Shown: piece after piece, positions 10,868 to 21,887 of the stretch | Position numbering within the stretch: the first letter of the stretch is position 1 | Layout of the letters: the number at the start of each line of letters is the position of its first letter | Assembly: GCA_029204225.1 (NCBI GenBank) | Contig: CM055111.1 | Location: 22,277,355-22,341,354 of the forward strand | Direction: 5' to 3' | DNA length: 64,000 bases | Source: Diphasiastrum complanatum | Lineage: Eukaryota > Streptophyta > Lycopodiopsida > Lycopodiales > Lycopodiaceae | Translations under genes and position numbers: made by a program | The notes under the pieces: model-generated | What the model was told of the DNA's origin: nothing | Seen by the model: only the letters and a program-made list of their open reading frames with translations | The model's database searches: none

Positions 10868-11600
10868 TGTTGGAGGGTTTGCGGATCCGAGGCGACCCTA
10901 ACCCTAGTTAATAAGTGAGAGGAATTTGGCACCCTGTGTGTGTAAGTCCAACATGATGATCACATAGTTATTTGATTGATTAGTTAAAAGTTAATAAAGG
11001 ACTTTAGGTCCTTTTGCGAGACTTTTAATGTCACAGGGCCTAATTGTCAAGTTAGTGAATAAAGTTGGGTTTCCTTCCAATTTTGATGGTTCCCACACTT
11101 TTTTAAATTTGAATAAAAAGAGAGGCAAGATTGGACCAATAGGTTTCAGAGGCCAGGGTCCTCCTCTCTACTATAAAAAGGGACCAACTCGAGCTGCTCC
11201 TCATGTTCATTTCCTCATTTCAATAAAGCAAATTGGTTCTCTTTAGAAATGGATTGATGAATGTCCTTGCTCTTCCTCTCTTCTCCTTCATTTCTCATAC
11301 TTTCTTTGGATTTTGCTAATTGTTGGATTTGATCATTATTGGGATTGCTATTTCTTATGCTTTTTGTGAGAGAGAAAGGGAGAGAGAGAACAGTAAGTTT
11401 CTATCATTGTTGTGGATTTAGGGTTAATGGATGTTAGTGTTAATGGATGTTAGTGTTAGATACTCCATTCATGTTGAAATCTGAACTATACTATTGCTTT
11501 CATGGGAACGAACCTACGCATGACAACTAACTTCTGTCTCTTTGATGCTAGATTGACTAGATCTTGGATTCAGGTTAGGCAAGAAAAGAAACCCACTACA
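10868..11600 (+). repeat. LTR3 of the gypsy array (complete, 733 bp)
   Basis: It begins TGTTGGAGGG after the polypurine tract and ends cccactaca at 11600, where - strand copia sequence begins. Unlike LTR1 and LTR2 it has an 18-nt segment (aagggaccaactcgagct) directly after the TATA-like ctactataaa near 11168, and it lacks their internal duplication near 11430. Confidence 0.85.
11167..11177 (+). promoter_or_regulatory. TATA-like box of LTR3
   Basis: The sequence ctactataaaa, in a pyrimidine-rich setting (cctcctctctactataaaa), is conserved at the same place in LTR1 (about 4682) and LTR2 (about 8091). It is the likely core promoter of the element. Confidence 0.5.
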
Positions 11601-12747
11601 AACAAGTATTGGAGTTGAACTTTACATCACAACCATTATCAAGCAACTTTTCCACATTGATTAAGCTCTTTGTAAGCTTCGGAATGAAAAGAGCATTAGA
11701 AAGTGCAAGAACTTTTGAAGAAGCAAGTTTCAATGGAATGTTGCCAATTCCTTCTATTGGGCACTCATGATCATTAGCTATGTAAATAGATCTCTTGAGT
11801 CCTTTGAAAGGTAAGATTGAGTCAAATGACTCCTTTGAACAGCACATATGTGAAGAAGCTCCATTGTCTATGTACCAAGCTCCATCTTTCTTGAAAGGTG
11901 ATGAAAAAAAACTGGACACCATGAGTGATCCTTCTCCATCACTTGCAACAAAATCTTCTTCAATCTCTTTGGAGAGATTAGCTTGTTTGAGTTGGTTTTT
12001 CTTCTTAAAACAATTAGAGGCATAGTGCCCCTTCTTGCCACAGAAGAAACACTTCACTTTCTTCTTCTTGGTATTTGAGTTAGAAGGATGAGATGTATCA
12101 TCCTCTTCGCCATATTTGTCTTGATCTTTGGCTTTGTCTTTGTTGGAGGCTTGAGAGAACTAGTTCTTACTCCTTCCTTTTTGCTTTCCTTTGACAAAGA
12201 GGGCTTTGTCACTTCCACCATGTTCGAGTTTGTTCATTCTGGAGAGTTTATAGCTTTGTCTAGATTCTTCAGAAATAGGAATTCCTTGGAGAGTTTCTAG
12301 ATTAGGAAACTCCTCCTTAATAGCAAAAGACTGAACAAGATTATCATAGTCATCTCTCAAGCCATTCAATATGACTTGAACTAGCTCACCTTGGTTAATG
12401 GTAACACCAACACAGGAAAGCTCTCTATGTAAATCTTTAACTCTCAAAACATAGTTAGATGCACTCTCTTCACTTCTTTGGAAACTTTGGAAAATCTGAT
12501 TCCTAAGAGTGAGTATTCTAGAAGTACTCTTTGCTTCACAAATGGTCTTTAGTGCATCCCAAGCTTCTTTGGCTGTAGTGCAAGATCCTATCTCTCTCAA
12601 AATTTCATTAGATGCATTCATCTTAATCAAATGTAGAGTCATTCTAGCTCTTTTCTTATACTTAAGAATTTCAGCCTGTGCTTGAGGCTCCTCCTCAAGA
12701 CCAAGCACAATATCCATAACATCCTGGAGTATCAAAATAGACTCCAT
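11601..12747 (-). pseudogene. Copia gag and start of protease
   Basis: The - strand frame from 12747 encodes the UBN2-type gag domain (DVMDIVLGLEEEPQAQAEILKYKK, here quoted in part; AWDALKTICEAKSTSRILTL; YVLRVKDLHRELS). A second frame from 12057 gives the nucleocapsid CCHC zinc knuckle (CFFCGKKGHYASNC) and a protease with AWYIDNGASSHMC. Gag packages the element RNA and the aspartic protease (D in the D-N/S-G-A motif) processes gag-pol. The active-site motif is DNGA instead of the usual DSGA. Frames break near 12060-12160, and the gag N-terminus before 12747 lies in another frame. The coding region is truncated at 11601. Confidence 0.7.
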
Positions 12748-12840
12748 TCAGAACTTCCAAATTGAGTAATTAGAAGTGTTTAGTCTTTCACTGGCTTCTA
12801 GAAGATATCCTCCCTGAGATGCCATTTTAATGAAGACTTC

Positions 12841-13581
12841 TTAGTTATTGGACTGAAATATGTTTGAGCTTGTTTCAATTAGACTTAAAGTTACTGCTCT
12901 CTTTCACTATAGGTATTTTCAACGATGTACTACCTTCCTATGTAAAACACTTGCAACTGTATTTGAGATGAATCTCAAATATTGCACAAGACAAGTTATC
13001 TAGATCAGACACACAAAGTGGATTAAGTCACTTTGGCTAGTTTGAATCCTACTTTTGGCACGTGTTAAATGCTTCAAAAGAAAACACAATTGACTCTCAG
13101 AAGGCTCAAAAGGTGTTCATAATTCAAACTCAGTCATGATCCCCAGTTTCTTGTGTAGGATGCTGAAAACAATGGATTCTGAACAAAGCAAGATTGAATC
13201 AAATTAAAATGTTGTCACTCGGATTTTGGACCTATCCCTATCCTCTTTAAGAGCTTATAACTCTTGATAGACACATCAGATTGATTTGGTTTCAATTTCT
13301 ATGGAAAGTAAAGATCATAAGCTTTCCATCAAGCTATAAGACTGTTATCTTTGGATCTATAAGCAAGGAGAACAAAGGGACTAAAAATCTCTGATTTTCA
13401 CACAAGCGAAATTCCAAAATTCCGTACTACCACAATTCAGGTTTGAAAATTCATTTCAAATTCGATTTGATCCAAATACACTTCAGAGAAGGGTGAGAAA
13501 AAGTGCAAAACTGCTTTTTTGCTTGACTTAGCTCTCAGTTTCTTGTACAATCAGAGATGTTAGCATGCAAAGCTTAATTTG
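12841..13581. other. Copia element 1 leader, non-coding
   Basis: This is AT-rich sequence between the gag start and the primer site on the - strand. I see no coding potential and no structured element in it. Confidence 0.45.
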
Positions 13582-13593
13582 GCTCTGATACCA
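13582..13593 (-). promoter_or_regulatory. Copia primer binding site (iMet tRNA type)
   Basis: gctctgatacca is the reverse complement of TGGTATCAGAGC, the common copia primer site complementary to initiator tRNA-Met. It directly abuts the LTR that begins at 13594. Confidence 0.75.
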
Positions 13594-14070
<477 letters not shown>

Positions 14071-14119
14071 TCATTCTCGAGATATCACTAAGATCTATTA
14101 GGTAGCTTACTTCCATTGC

Positions 14120-14457
14120 TCCCCTCCCTTGAGAAGATAAGCCTCAAGAGGAGAAGGTTTAGAGCTCAAAGAGCCTTAATAACCCAAGAAAAGCCAAGAT
14201 CCAAGAAGAGGGTCTTCACACATCAAAATCTAAAAAGAATTAAGAAGAGTGTCAAGCACCTCACCCCCAAACTAAGTCATTCCACCTTTAGATCTCATGC
14301 CAAGATTGACACCCTTGGTCCATTTAGATCCGTAGTTTAACTCTCTCCCCATTGGATCGAAACTCGTACTACACGACGTCTCACCCAGTTGGAGATCCAA
14401 ATCTTGACTTTGCCCTCTTGATCGCGACAATTGGGGAGGCATAGAAATGGTCCAACA
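14120..14457 (+). repeat. Probable 5' LTR end of gypsy element 2
   Basis: The stretch ends ccaaca at 14457, followed by a short T-run and the primer site at 14464. The upstream boundary is not defined because the adjacent copia LTR lies against it. Confidence 0.4.
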
Positions 14458-14463
14458 TTTTTT

Positions 14464-14481
14464 TGGCACCGTTGCTGAGGA
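14464..14481 (+). promoter_or_regulatory. Primer binding site, tRNA-Asp type
   Basis: TGGCACCGTTGCTGAGGA differs from the tRNA-Asp 3' complement at three positions, all transitions. The match ends after the usual 18 nt, unlike the extended match at 8516-8582. Confidence 0.65.
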
Positions 14482-14539
14482 GACGATGCTAATCTATTGT
14501 TTAGATGGGTTTTAGTTTGCATTTAGTTTGTATTTTCAT

Positions 14540-14885
14540 AGGTTTATTACTCGCCGACAAGATTTTCTCTGTTTTTCCTTTATTATTTTTACTCGCCACT
14601 TCTCTAGAGAGCTAGGCAGGCTCCACACATTGTTCTGTGAGCTTAGCAGAGACTTTACTTGCCTTGCAGCCTATAACTCATTTTTTACACTTTTTCTTTG
14701 CTAACTTTATTCGCCATTAGAGCAGAGTGATCAACAAGCTCAAGGGCATCTTCCGGGTGACCCTTGAGTTATAACTTATTATTCGTGCTCAGAGCCATTA
14801 CTCACCATTTTGAATTTTCCCTCCAATTTTTTTTCGTTCCCGCCCTTTTATTACTCGTTAGTTATTACTCGCCATCAGGGAGCAG
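14540..14885. repeat. TTACTCGCCA motif cluster (left)
   Basis: Copies or near copies of TTACTCGCCA occur near 14549, 14589, 14709, 14800, 14851 and 14866. The inverse motif clusters at 17014-17296, including gatggcgagttataa. The motifs bracket about 2.1 kb. Their role is unknown. Confidence 0.5.
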
Positions 14886-14999
14886 TTGCGTTGCCAGCAA
14901 CAACATCAGCAAGATCGACAGCCAAGGTCACAAGTCTAATATGAAAAAGACGGGGCTAAAGAAGGTAGATGGGCAATCCAAAATGACTCAATCAGAAGA

Positions 15000-15720
15000 A
15001 GTATTCCAATCATGATGAAGATTCTTTAGAAAAAGAAAACACAAGCATTGGAGAATAAGTCTCCTTCTTCAACCAACCTCTTGCCATACTTCTGTGGCCA
15101 TTCTCATGTCTATCGTCCACAACATGTACCGTTGTCACCACTACCCTTCCTTCCATCTGTTTGTTTATCATCAATTTAGTGTTCTTCTGAGAAATTCCCA
15201 ATTTTTGATAGTCTTACCGAAGCAGCTGATAGATCATTGCAAGTGTCTTGTGGAGACCAACTACTAACTACAATGGATGATCAGCCAAACGAAGATCTAA
15301 GAAGCAAGCGAAGCAGCCAGAACAAATAAAGAGAAAGATCCAAGAAGCTGAGGAGGAAAGGACAAAACTTAAGCAACAGATGAGTCATATCAACCTTGAT
15401 CAAAAGAAACTCTCTGGAGCAATGATAGTTGAATCCCCTCTTATGAAGCCCAAAGAGATCCAAAAGTAACGGATCAAAAGGTAACGGATCAAAAGAAAGA
15501 GCCGCAGAAAATGAAAGATGAAGACATCCATGAACCTGCAAAATAAAGCGAGCTCCTCATCCAGCAAGTGGTGGTCGAAGCTCGACATTGCAAGGGTACA
15601 AGGCTGCAACCGTAGAACTATCAGTTCCTTCACCCTACCACCAAGCCTTCATCATGTTTTCTTACCGTTACCAAACTGTCCATCCAAAACTGTTCCTACC
15701 ACCAATTTTTGATGAATCCA
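15000..15720 (+). pseudogene. Gypsy element 2 gag-like N-terminal remnant
   Basis: Short open stretches in shifting + frames read as a charged, coiled-coil-prone gag-like protein: DDQPNEDLRSKRSSQNK, then EEERTKLKQQMSHINLDQKK, then VESPLMKPKEIQK. A stop (TAA near 15328) and frameshifts break it. The assignment rests on position between the primer site and the zinc knuckle and on composition, not on a recognised domain. Confidence 0.35.
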
Positions 15721-16550
15721 TCCCCTTGAGACTGATAATCAAAGTTTGTGCAACCTGCAGATCAAAGGTTCTCCTTGAGACTGGAACTTCAACTGAGAGA
15801 AGAACCACGAGAACACCCAAAGGCAAATGGAGGATACAGACCTCCTAGAAGATAGAATCTGCCAAGAAACCAAAGATGAAACTGTCAATGGCAGATACAA
15901 GTGACTAAACAAAGAGATACATGGAAAGCACTCATGCATGCAGAGTTGTTAAGCTACCGAGAGCTCTCCAAATTTTGAGAATGTCAACCCATTACAACAA
16001 TAAGACATTCTAATCCAATTGCGGCAATTGGTGAAAAATAGTTTTTGTGATAAAGACCGGCGACAATAAACACTTGGTTTTATGTAAGCGAACGAGAATC
16101 TACGCTTTTCCAAGTGACGATCGAAGATGCCAATGCAAAGCGGAGCGACATCGTCCAATATGAGTTGTAGTGGGTCCTGTAACACATTAGGGGTGGGATG
16201 ATGTTGGCTGATTTTGATGAATCCCCAAGATACTCAGACATAGCAACTCAAGAGCACCTCTCACCTTAGACCGAGGAGGTCTCTGAGAAGACGAGACTAA
16301 TGAAGACTGAGAGTCGAGTATGAGAGCCGAGAAATACTAGCTAGAAAAGACAAGTAAGAACTGTTAAGCCTCATGGTGAATCCCGGAAGATGGAATGACC
16401 ATGTAGGAACTAGTATTATGATTGCTCATATTACAAATATAGCAATATCGGACAGGTCGCTCTAACATCTATCTCAACTATGGGCATTTGTTTCCGGTAT
16501 GGTTGCCTTGGTAGTGTGAACACTAACTAGATTCTCTCCTTGGGTAGGCG
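15721..16550. other. Unassigned sequence inside gypsy element 2
   Basis: I see no convincing coding frame, repeat or RNA here. It is probably decayed gag or an older insertion. Confidence 0.4.
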
Positions 16551-16623
16551 TGGGTAGGGCCTGGTTGCATGTCTTTCAGCTTTTGGTCTACAGTTGTGGT
16601 AAGGTCAATCATGAGCTTTTTGA

Positions 16624-16880
16624 TCTACTCATTGCTTTGCGTGTGCAGCCTCTCTATGGCAGATATAATGGTATCGACACTATTGGATGTAGAGGCAGAA
16701 GCGTCATCATAAAGCTTATCCTTGCGTTTGGCTCTTCGTTCTTTTCTGCATCTTCGTTTCTGGTCAAAGTTATCAGAGTCCGAACTAGTGCTCTCACTAT
16801 CATCGACTCTCTTGATGGCATCGGCGCAGGTTGCTTGAAAAGACGCATATTTGTCTCTTTGAGATCAGATCGGGATCAAA
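16624..16880 (-). pseudogene. Unrecognised - strand coding-like segment
   Basis: On the - strand a frame of about 80 codons reads YASFQATCADAIKRVDDSES, then SSDSDNFDQKRRCRKERRAK, then DASASTSNSVDTIISAIERL and HTQSNE before a TAG at about 16624. The acidic Ser/Asp tract followed by a basic tract looks protein-like, but I do not recognise a family. It opposes the surrounding gypsy element and may belong to a separate insertion bounded by the TTACTCGCC clusters. A TGA lies just upstream, so it is a fragment or an exon. Confidence 0.3.
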
Positions 16881-17004
16881 ACAAGAGTCGGATGGATGGA
16901 TGCGAAGTGGTGTAATTGCAAATCTAAAAGGCAATCGGAGAAAATGAAAATACCGAAAATACATATGGGTCTTGATTGTAAAAAGATCAAGAAAATTTTT
17001 AGAA

Positions 17005-17300
17005 TTTTTTTGATGGCGAGTTATGCTAAACGAGTAATAGCAGACGCGAGTAATAGGATTATAACTCACCGAGCTGTCCACTTGCTAAAAATGATGATCA
17101 GAATAATCTGTGAAGATGGCAAGTAATGAGGAACTGGGCGAGTAGTAAATGACAGGTAATAGCTCTGATGGCGAGTTATAATTTATAACTCGCCGGTCTG
17201 TCAGAAGATAGATCAGTATGAGTACCCGTCTCAGCTCTTATGGCGGGTAAAGTTGATGAATAAAAAAATGAAAAAATTCAGATGGCGAGTTATAAATCAT
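17005..17300. repeat. TTACTCGCCA motif cluster (right, mostly inverted)
   Basis: ggcgagttat occurs near 17015, 17171 and 17284, with related forms near 17046, 17063 and 17140. A local palindrome, ggcgagttataa / ttataactcgcc, lies at about 17173-17200. Confidence 0.5.
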
Positions 17301-18204
17301 GTTGATAGATCCCCTGCTCCAGAGGACGTATTGTTTACTTCGATTCTTTTTGGCTCTTTTTCAGAACTGTTTCTGCCTGTTATCAGGCTTCATGGCATTC
17401 GTTAGATAGTTTCTTGAGTTTACGATGCCAACCCAGGCAAAAGAGACATAGTTTCATTGTAGTATAGATTCTCTTTGTCCTGCCTGTCAGAGGACTACTC
17501 AAGGACGTCACTCTTGAACGCACTTACATTCTACATAGATGCAAGCCCAGAACGCTCATTCACAGATCAGCATGTAAACCAATGAACGTTCAGTAGTTTC
17601 TACTGCTACTTACTCTAAAAACGGATTGAAATCAGATTCTACACTACACTGAGCTTGCATAAACTGATAAACAAGAAACAAGAACTAAACTACAGCATGT
17701 TAGAAGTTCAAGAATCAAGAAACTAACCAGCCTTTTGATTCTCGAACATCCCAAGAACATCAAAAAGTGGATTGTACAGAGATATACAAGAATCACACCA
17801 TAGATCCAGCCTATTTAGTTTACTTGAATGCTGGTTTGAGAAAGCTAATCCACTCTACAAAACAACAAATCTAATCCACTCTACAGTCCACAACCACACA
17901 CAAAAGGAGGGAAGAGCAAGATCATAAATGCATCACTCAAGAAACAAGCATGATCAAGGAGCTCAATGGTTGCACCAAACTCGTAAAGGCTCTTCTCATT
18001 TCAGCATGGAGTTGATTCAAATCACAAAAAGCTCCTCTTCACAAAGAGGGAGTCTCTTAAATAAGCAAGAGAGCTCCTTAAGTGGCATCCTAGTGGAATT
18101 TCCACATTTCACAAATTACAAGTGAAATATTGCTCTCCACTAGAGGTCACCATCAAAAGGTGGCTCACTCTACTTTCTTTAAGAGGGGTCTACTTGCATT
18201 TATT
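17301..18204. other. Unassigned sequence inside gypsy element 2
   Basis: No coding frame is convincing. The last part (about 17880-18200) contains repeated stretches of agctcctc/cacaaagaggg type that could be the LTR of another insertion, but I cannot bound it. Confidence 0.3.
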
Positions 18205-18657
18205 GCATTTGCAGCACCAAATCCCGTCCCATTGGCACAACACCAAGGTGCCTTACCCCAACCACCACCTAGACTGGCATTACCTCCCATTCCCCCCAAA
18301 ACCCAAGGTTTAGTAGTATGAAACCCACAACCAGCTGCTCAGTAGTTGAACATGGTCAAAGAAATTGAAGAACCCTACTACCCTGGAGAGGAAGTGCAGA
18401 AATCTATTCCACTGCATTTCATAGACGGAGAGAATGGAGACTTAGTGCCTATCTACGCCAATCAACTTAGAGGTACTGGACTTAGAGCTCTCATCAAGTG
18501 CTACAGATGTGGAGAGAACCATAGAATCGCTGAGTGCCCTAACAAGCCACAAGGCAATTTTGTACCTTTATGCCGAGATTGTGGGTACGGACACTCATAT
18601 CTCACGTGTCCAAATAGACAGGAGAAGCAAGGAGAAGTCTCTGCCCTCTGCATTTGA
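18205..18657 (+). pseudogene. Gypsy element 2 gag C-terminus with double zinc knuckle
   Basis: A Pro-rich stretch (PLAQHQGALPQPPPRLALPP) runs into NMVKEIEEPYYPGEEVQKSI and then a nucleocapsid with two Cys-rich knuckles: CYRCGENHRIAEC and CRDCGYGHSYLTC. These bind RNA. The second has C-X2-C-X4-H-X4-C spacing and the first C-X2-C-X3-H-X4-C. Two TAG stops separate the Pro-rich part from the knuckles. The frame stops at 18655-18657. Confidence 0.65.
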
Positions 18658-19085
18658 TGAGTGTGGTAGGAGAGCCCAAGGCATCTACAATGCCAGTATT
18701 CATCCAGACAAGAGCCCAGAAGAAAAAAGAAAAAGAGCCATCCAAGTCTACTACCATTGGTCCTGCTAGTAGATCTCCATGTTTCTTATATTTAGGTGAG
18801 TATCCCAACTCCACAGTTGAGAAAGGTAACTTTAGACGCATGGAGTGGGTGAAAGGAGATCAAGCCCTAGATTAGGCAAGAGAGGCAGCCTGAGAGCAAG
18901 ATCAATATCAACATGACGGTGCTAACGATCAATAGCCCACCACTTCCCCTCGCTCCCTAGTGAATCCTAGGTTACTACAGTTCATACCTGAGAACGGATA
19001 GAATGCAAATGATCATTGTGGTTTCTAAGTCACTTTCCATAGCAAGGAAGAGAAAAAAGACCACACCGTTGTCCTAGTCGATCTG

Positions 19086-19667
19086 TTGAGAAGTGAAGTT
19101 AGAATGCCCTTAGGCACCTTACTCAAAATGCATCCGACCCTCTTAGAAGGATTGAAGACTTATATAGATGGACCAGACAGTGAGAGACCAGAGGTGCACC
19201 CTACCAATTTGGTGCCAGATGAAGAAGTAGAGAGATCGCAACCAGTTCACCAAGTAGGTGTGGGATGGGAGAAAGATGCCAAACACGTGACCATCCCAAT
19301 CATGCATCGTGGGTTTCCAAAAGAATCGGCCATAGTCGATGGAGGGTCAGGAGTAAACATCATATCCTCAAAACTTCATCAGGAATGGGGTCTTACTCGT
19401 ATGGTAAGCGCTCCTTTAACAATCTGACTAGCTGACCAATCTAGCGTAAAACCATTAAGCATATCCAACGAAGTGCATACCAAAGTAGCTAGAATTCGTT
19501 TCATGCTAGATTTTGTAGTCTTGGACTTGCTTGATTCTCCCCAATCCTACAGCTTCTTACTAGGTAGACCTTGGCTCAAAATATCCCAAGCTCTTCATGA
19601 TTGGGGACAAAATCGCATCATCCTAAAAAATCACGATTCCGTAGTCAAGATCGATCTTGATACCTAG
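19086..19667 (+). pseudogene. Gypsy element 2 aspartic protease
   Basis: The frame contains AIVDGGSGVNIISSKLHQEW, the retroviral-type protease active-site block with D-G-G as in plant gypsy elements, preceded by HVTIPIMHRGFPKESA. After a stop at 19425 a second segment reads LDFVVLDLLDSPQSYSFLLG then RPWLK, matching the C-terminal half (flap, then L-L-G-R-P-W-L). The enzyme would process gag-pol. The frame interruption makes it non-functional. Confidence 0.7.
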
Positions 19668-20174
19668 ATTACGGAGCCAATAGACCAACGAGCATGGTTT
19701 CGAACTCTGCTACTACCATCCACTCTGACAAGAAATCCTCAAACGACAGACGTCGTTGGAGGAGGATCGTCATACATGATGATTTGCAAACTGATGTGGT
19801 TAACTAGATTGAAGTCCTAGCCATGATAGATTGTCTTCAGTTTGATGTTTCATCAGATGAGCAATCTCCCAAGCGAAGGTCAGTTGTTGACCCATCTTCC
19901 GATGAAGACAATATCCTGATCAAGAGATTAGAATGACCAATGAAGAAATCTAGCGAGGGCTAATAAGATTTCGTTTTACTTTTTATGATGAGCCTAGAGC
20001 CCCAGAGAACCACTACAAGGAGTATGCAGTGAAAAGAAATAGAGGTTCTTCAGGTGTTTACCCTGGAAGAAGGTCGAGAGTATGAGGATGAGGATTTCCT
20101 CCAATATGTAGATCCTGACCATTTTAAACTCGAACCAAAAACCCGAAACACTAGATCCACGAGAGCCTCTAGCG
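19668..20174 (+). pseudogene. Decayed stretch between protease and RT
   Basis: Only short open runs are seen. The RT N-terminal third expected here is missing or unrecognisable, so an internal deletion is likely. Confidence 0.4.
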
Positions 20175-20783
20175 AACACAGATCTCATCAATACTGCAGA
20201 TGGATTTAGTGGCTATAACCAAGGGCAGATAGCCCCATAAGATCAGCACAAAACTGTCTTCTCCACTAAGTGGGGAACATATGCTTACAAGGTGATGCCA
20301 TTTGGATTGTGCAACGCTCCCAGCACTTTCCAGCAAGTGGTGAGTTATGCCTTCAAAGATTTTCTTCGGACGTTTTTTGAAATATTCATGGACGACTTGT
20401 GTGTCCACTCCTCTAGAGCCCAACATCTAGCTTGCCTAGATAAAGTGTTCATCCAGTGTCGATTATTCAACATATCCCTAAACCCAGTCAAATACCAATT
20501 TCTGGTCACACATGGCATAGTGCTAGGCCATGTAGTTTCGAGACATGGTATCGCCACTGACGTCGACAAAATCCGCATAATACTTGCATTGCCTAGATCG
20601 AAAACTGTACGTGAAGTGTACATCTTTATGGAGCATTGCAATTATTATCGGACGTCTACCTTGAACTTCTCTAAGCTGGCCCGTTTAATCTATCAGATGA
20701 CTATCCAACTAGAATGGACATCCGAAGCCACTGAGGCTTTCCACAAACTCAAGAAGGCCTTATTTACCACACCAATCCTTTGA
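20175..20783 (+). pseudogene. Gypsy element 2 reverse transcriptase
   Basis: From about 20190 the frame reads TADGFSGYNQGQIAP (first catalytic Asp motif), a TAA, then DQHKTVFSTKWGTYAYKVMP, FGLCNAPSTFQQV and FMDDLCVHS, the F-M-D-D catalytic box, followed by SLNPVKYQFLV and LGHVVSRHGI from palm and thumb. RT copies element RNA to cDNA. The 609 nt cover roughly the C-terminal two-thirds of a gypsy RT. Confidence 0.8.
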
Positions 20784-21240
20784 CCTCCTATCTGGACCAT
20801 AGAATTTCACGTCCACACAGACGCCTCTAACTATGCCATAGGGAGTGTTCAGACACAACCAGGGGAGTACAAGAAGAATTACCCGATCTACTTTGCCAGT
20901 AGGCAGTTGATTCCTGCGGAGATAAACTATACCACCACCGAGCATGAAGCGCTAGCCATGGCATATAGTGTGAAGAAATTCCGCCACTACTTGCTAGCCA
21001 ACCCCTTTGTCTTCTTCGTAGATCACCAAGCCCTACTGTATCTGGTAAATAGACCTTGCACAGCCAGAAGGATCACCCGATGACTGCTGCTTCTTCAAGA
21101 GTTCGACTTTAAAAATCGTCGTTCACAAAGGGAAACAACACTATCTGGCCGATTACTTCTCAAGGCTCCGGAATGTTCCCGAGAGTAGAGGGGTCGATGA
21201 CAAACTCCCTGACACCATACTATTCCATGTCGACGCCATC
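20784..21240 (+). pseudogene. Gypsy element 2 RNase H
   Basis: After a TGA at 20781 the same frame continues with TIEFHVHTDASNYAIGSV, YFASRQLIPAEINYTTTEHE then ALAMAYSVKKFRHYLLA and DHQALLYLVN. These contain the D (TDAS), E (TEHEA) and D (DHQ) acidic residues of the RNase H site, which degrades the RNA template. A TGA near 21080 and a frameshift follow. Confidence 0.7.
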
Positions 21241-21364
21241 TCTGAGTGGGGTCCCTGAGTGGGGGGCTGTTGACATAGTGGGATATCTTATGTCGGGACG
21301 TCTTCCCCCTGAGATGAGAAAAGTAGAATGACGTACGTTAATCATTAAATCTACCCCTTTCACA

Positions 21365-21884
21365 TTGATAATAAGACAGTTGTATCACATTTGTAATGAT
21401 GGAATTCTACACCGCCGTGTCCTACTGCACGAAGTGTCCCAAGTAGTGAGCATCGTCCACAAAGGAATAGGAGGAGAGCATTTCACTGCCAAAGCTACCA
21501 ATAGGAAGGTACTGCAACATGGCCTATGGTGGCCCACGATGTTCAGAGACATTCACTATCAGGTCAAAAGGTGTGACGTGTGCCAACAGTTCAACCAAAT
21601 CCAGGGAAAGGATAGAATGCCGTTACGACCTGTTTTTGGCTAAAATGCCATTTGAGAAATGGGGCATCGACTATGTCGACCCTATTCGCCCAGCTGCCTG
21701 TGGCTCGCAAGCTCGATATATTATTGTAGCCACTGACTAATTGACCAAATGGGTAGAAGCCAAGGTGGTGAGGAAGGCTGATGCCATCTCCACTGCCAAA
21801 TTCTTGTACGAGAACATCTTAGTCCGTTTTGGGTGCCCAGTTGAACTTGTGAGTGATCGCGGAACGTATTTTCTAAATGATTTG
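21365..21884 (+). pseudogene. Gypsy element 2 integrase (zinc domain and start of core)
   Basis: The HHCC zinc domain is visible: VHKGIGGEHFTAKATNRKVL followed by GLWWPTMFRDIHYQVKRC and DVCQQ. The core begins in another frame with FEKWGIDYVDPI (first catalytic Asp) and ARYIIVATD, then a TAA, LTKWVEAKVV and VSDRGTYFLND (second Asp). It ends there, so the catalytic Glu is missing. Integrase inserts the cDNA. The truncation coincides with the start of the - strand copia. Confidence 0.75.
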
Positions 21885-21887
21885 ACT

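Larger units (their letters stand above)
1..11600 (+). mobile_element. Ty3/gypsy LTR retrotransposon array: pol end plus three tandem extra-ORF/LTR units
   Basis: The order on the + strand is integrase 3' end, spacer, extra ORF copy 1, LTR1, ORF copy 2, LTR2, tRNA-Asp-derived junction, ORF copy 3, LTR3. Copies 2 and 3 share the same 5' breakpoint (actatactta at 5181 and 8575) and are offset by 3,394 bp; copies 1 and 2 are offset by 3,116 bp because copy 1 lacks about 310 bp. Every LTR is preceded by the same polypurine tract (ggtgggggata). The pol C-terminus ends in a VNGSRL motif as in Athila/Tat-type elements. The array ends at 11600 inside the coding sequence of a - strand copia, so the gypsy probably inserted into that copia. 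Its 5' part (gag, protease, RT) lies outside the window or is lost. LTR-LTR recombination probably made the array. Confidence 0.8.
14110..21887 (+). mobile_element. Decayed Ty3/gypsy element 2
   Basis: A probable LTR end (to 14457) is followed by a tRNA-Asp-type primer site, a long leader with TTACTCGCC motifs, gag, protease, RT, RNase H and integrase, all on the + strand and in canonical gypsy order. The element breaks off inside the integrase core at about 21887, where - strand copia sequence starts. All domains carry stops or frameshifts. The RNase H (EFHVHTDASN; KKFRHYLLA) resembles the one at 50560-51058. Confidence 0.75.
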
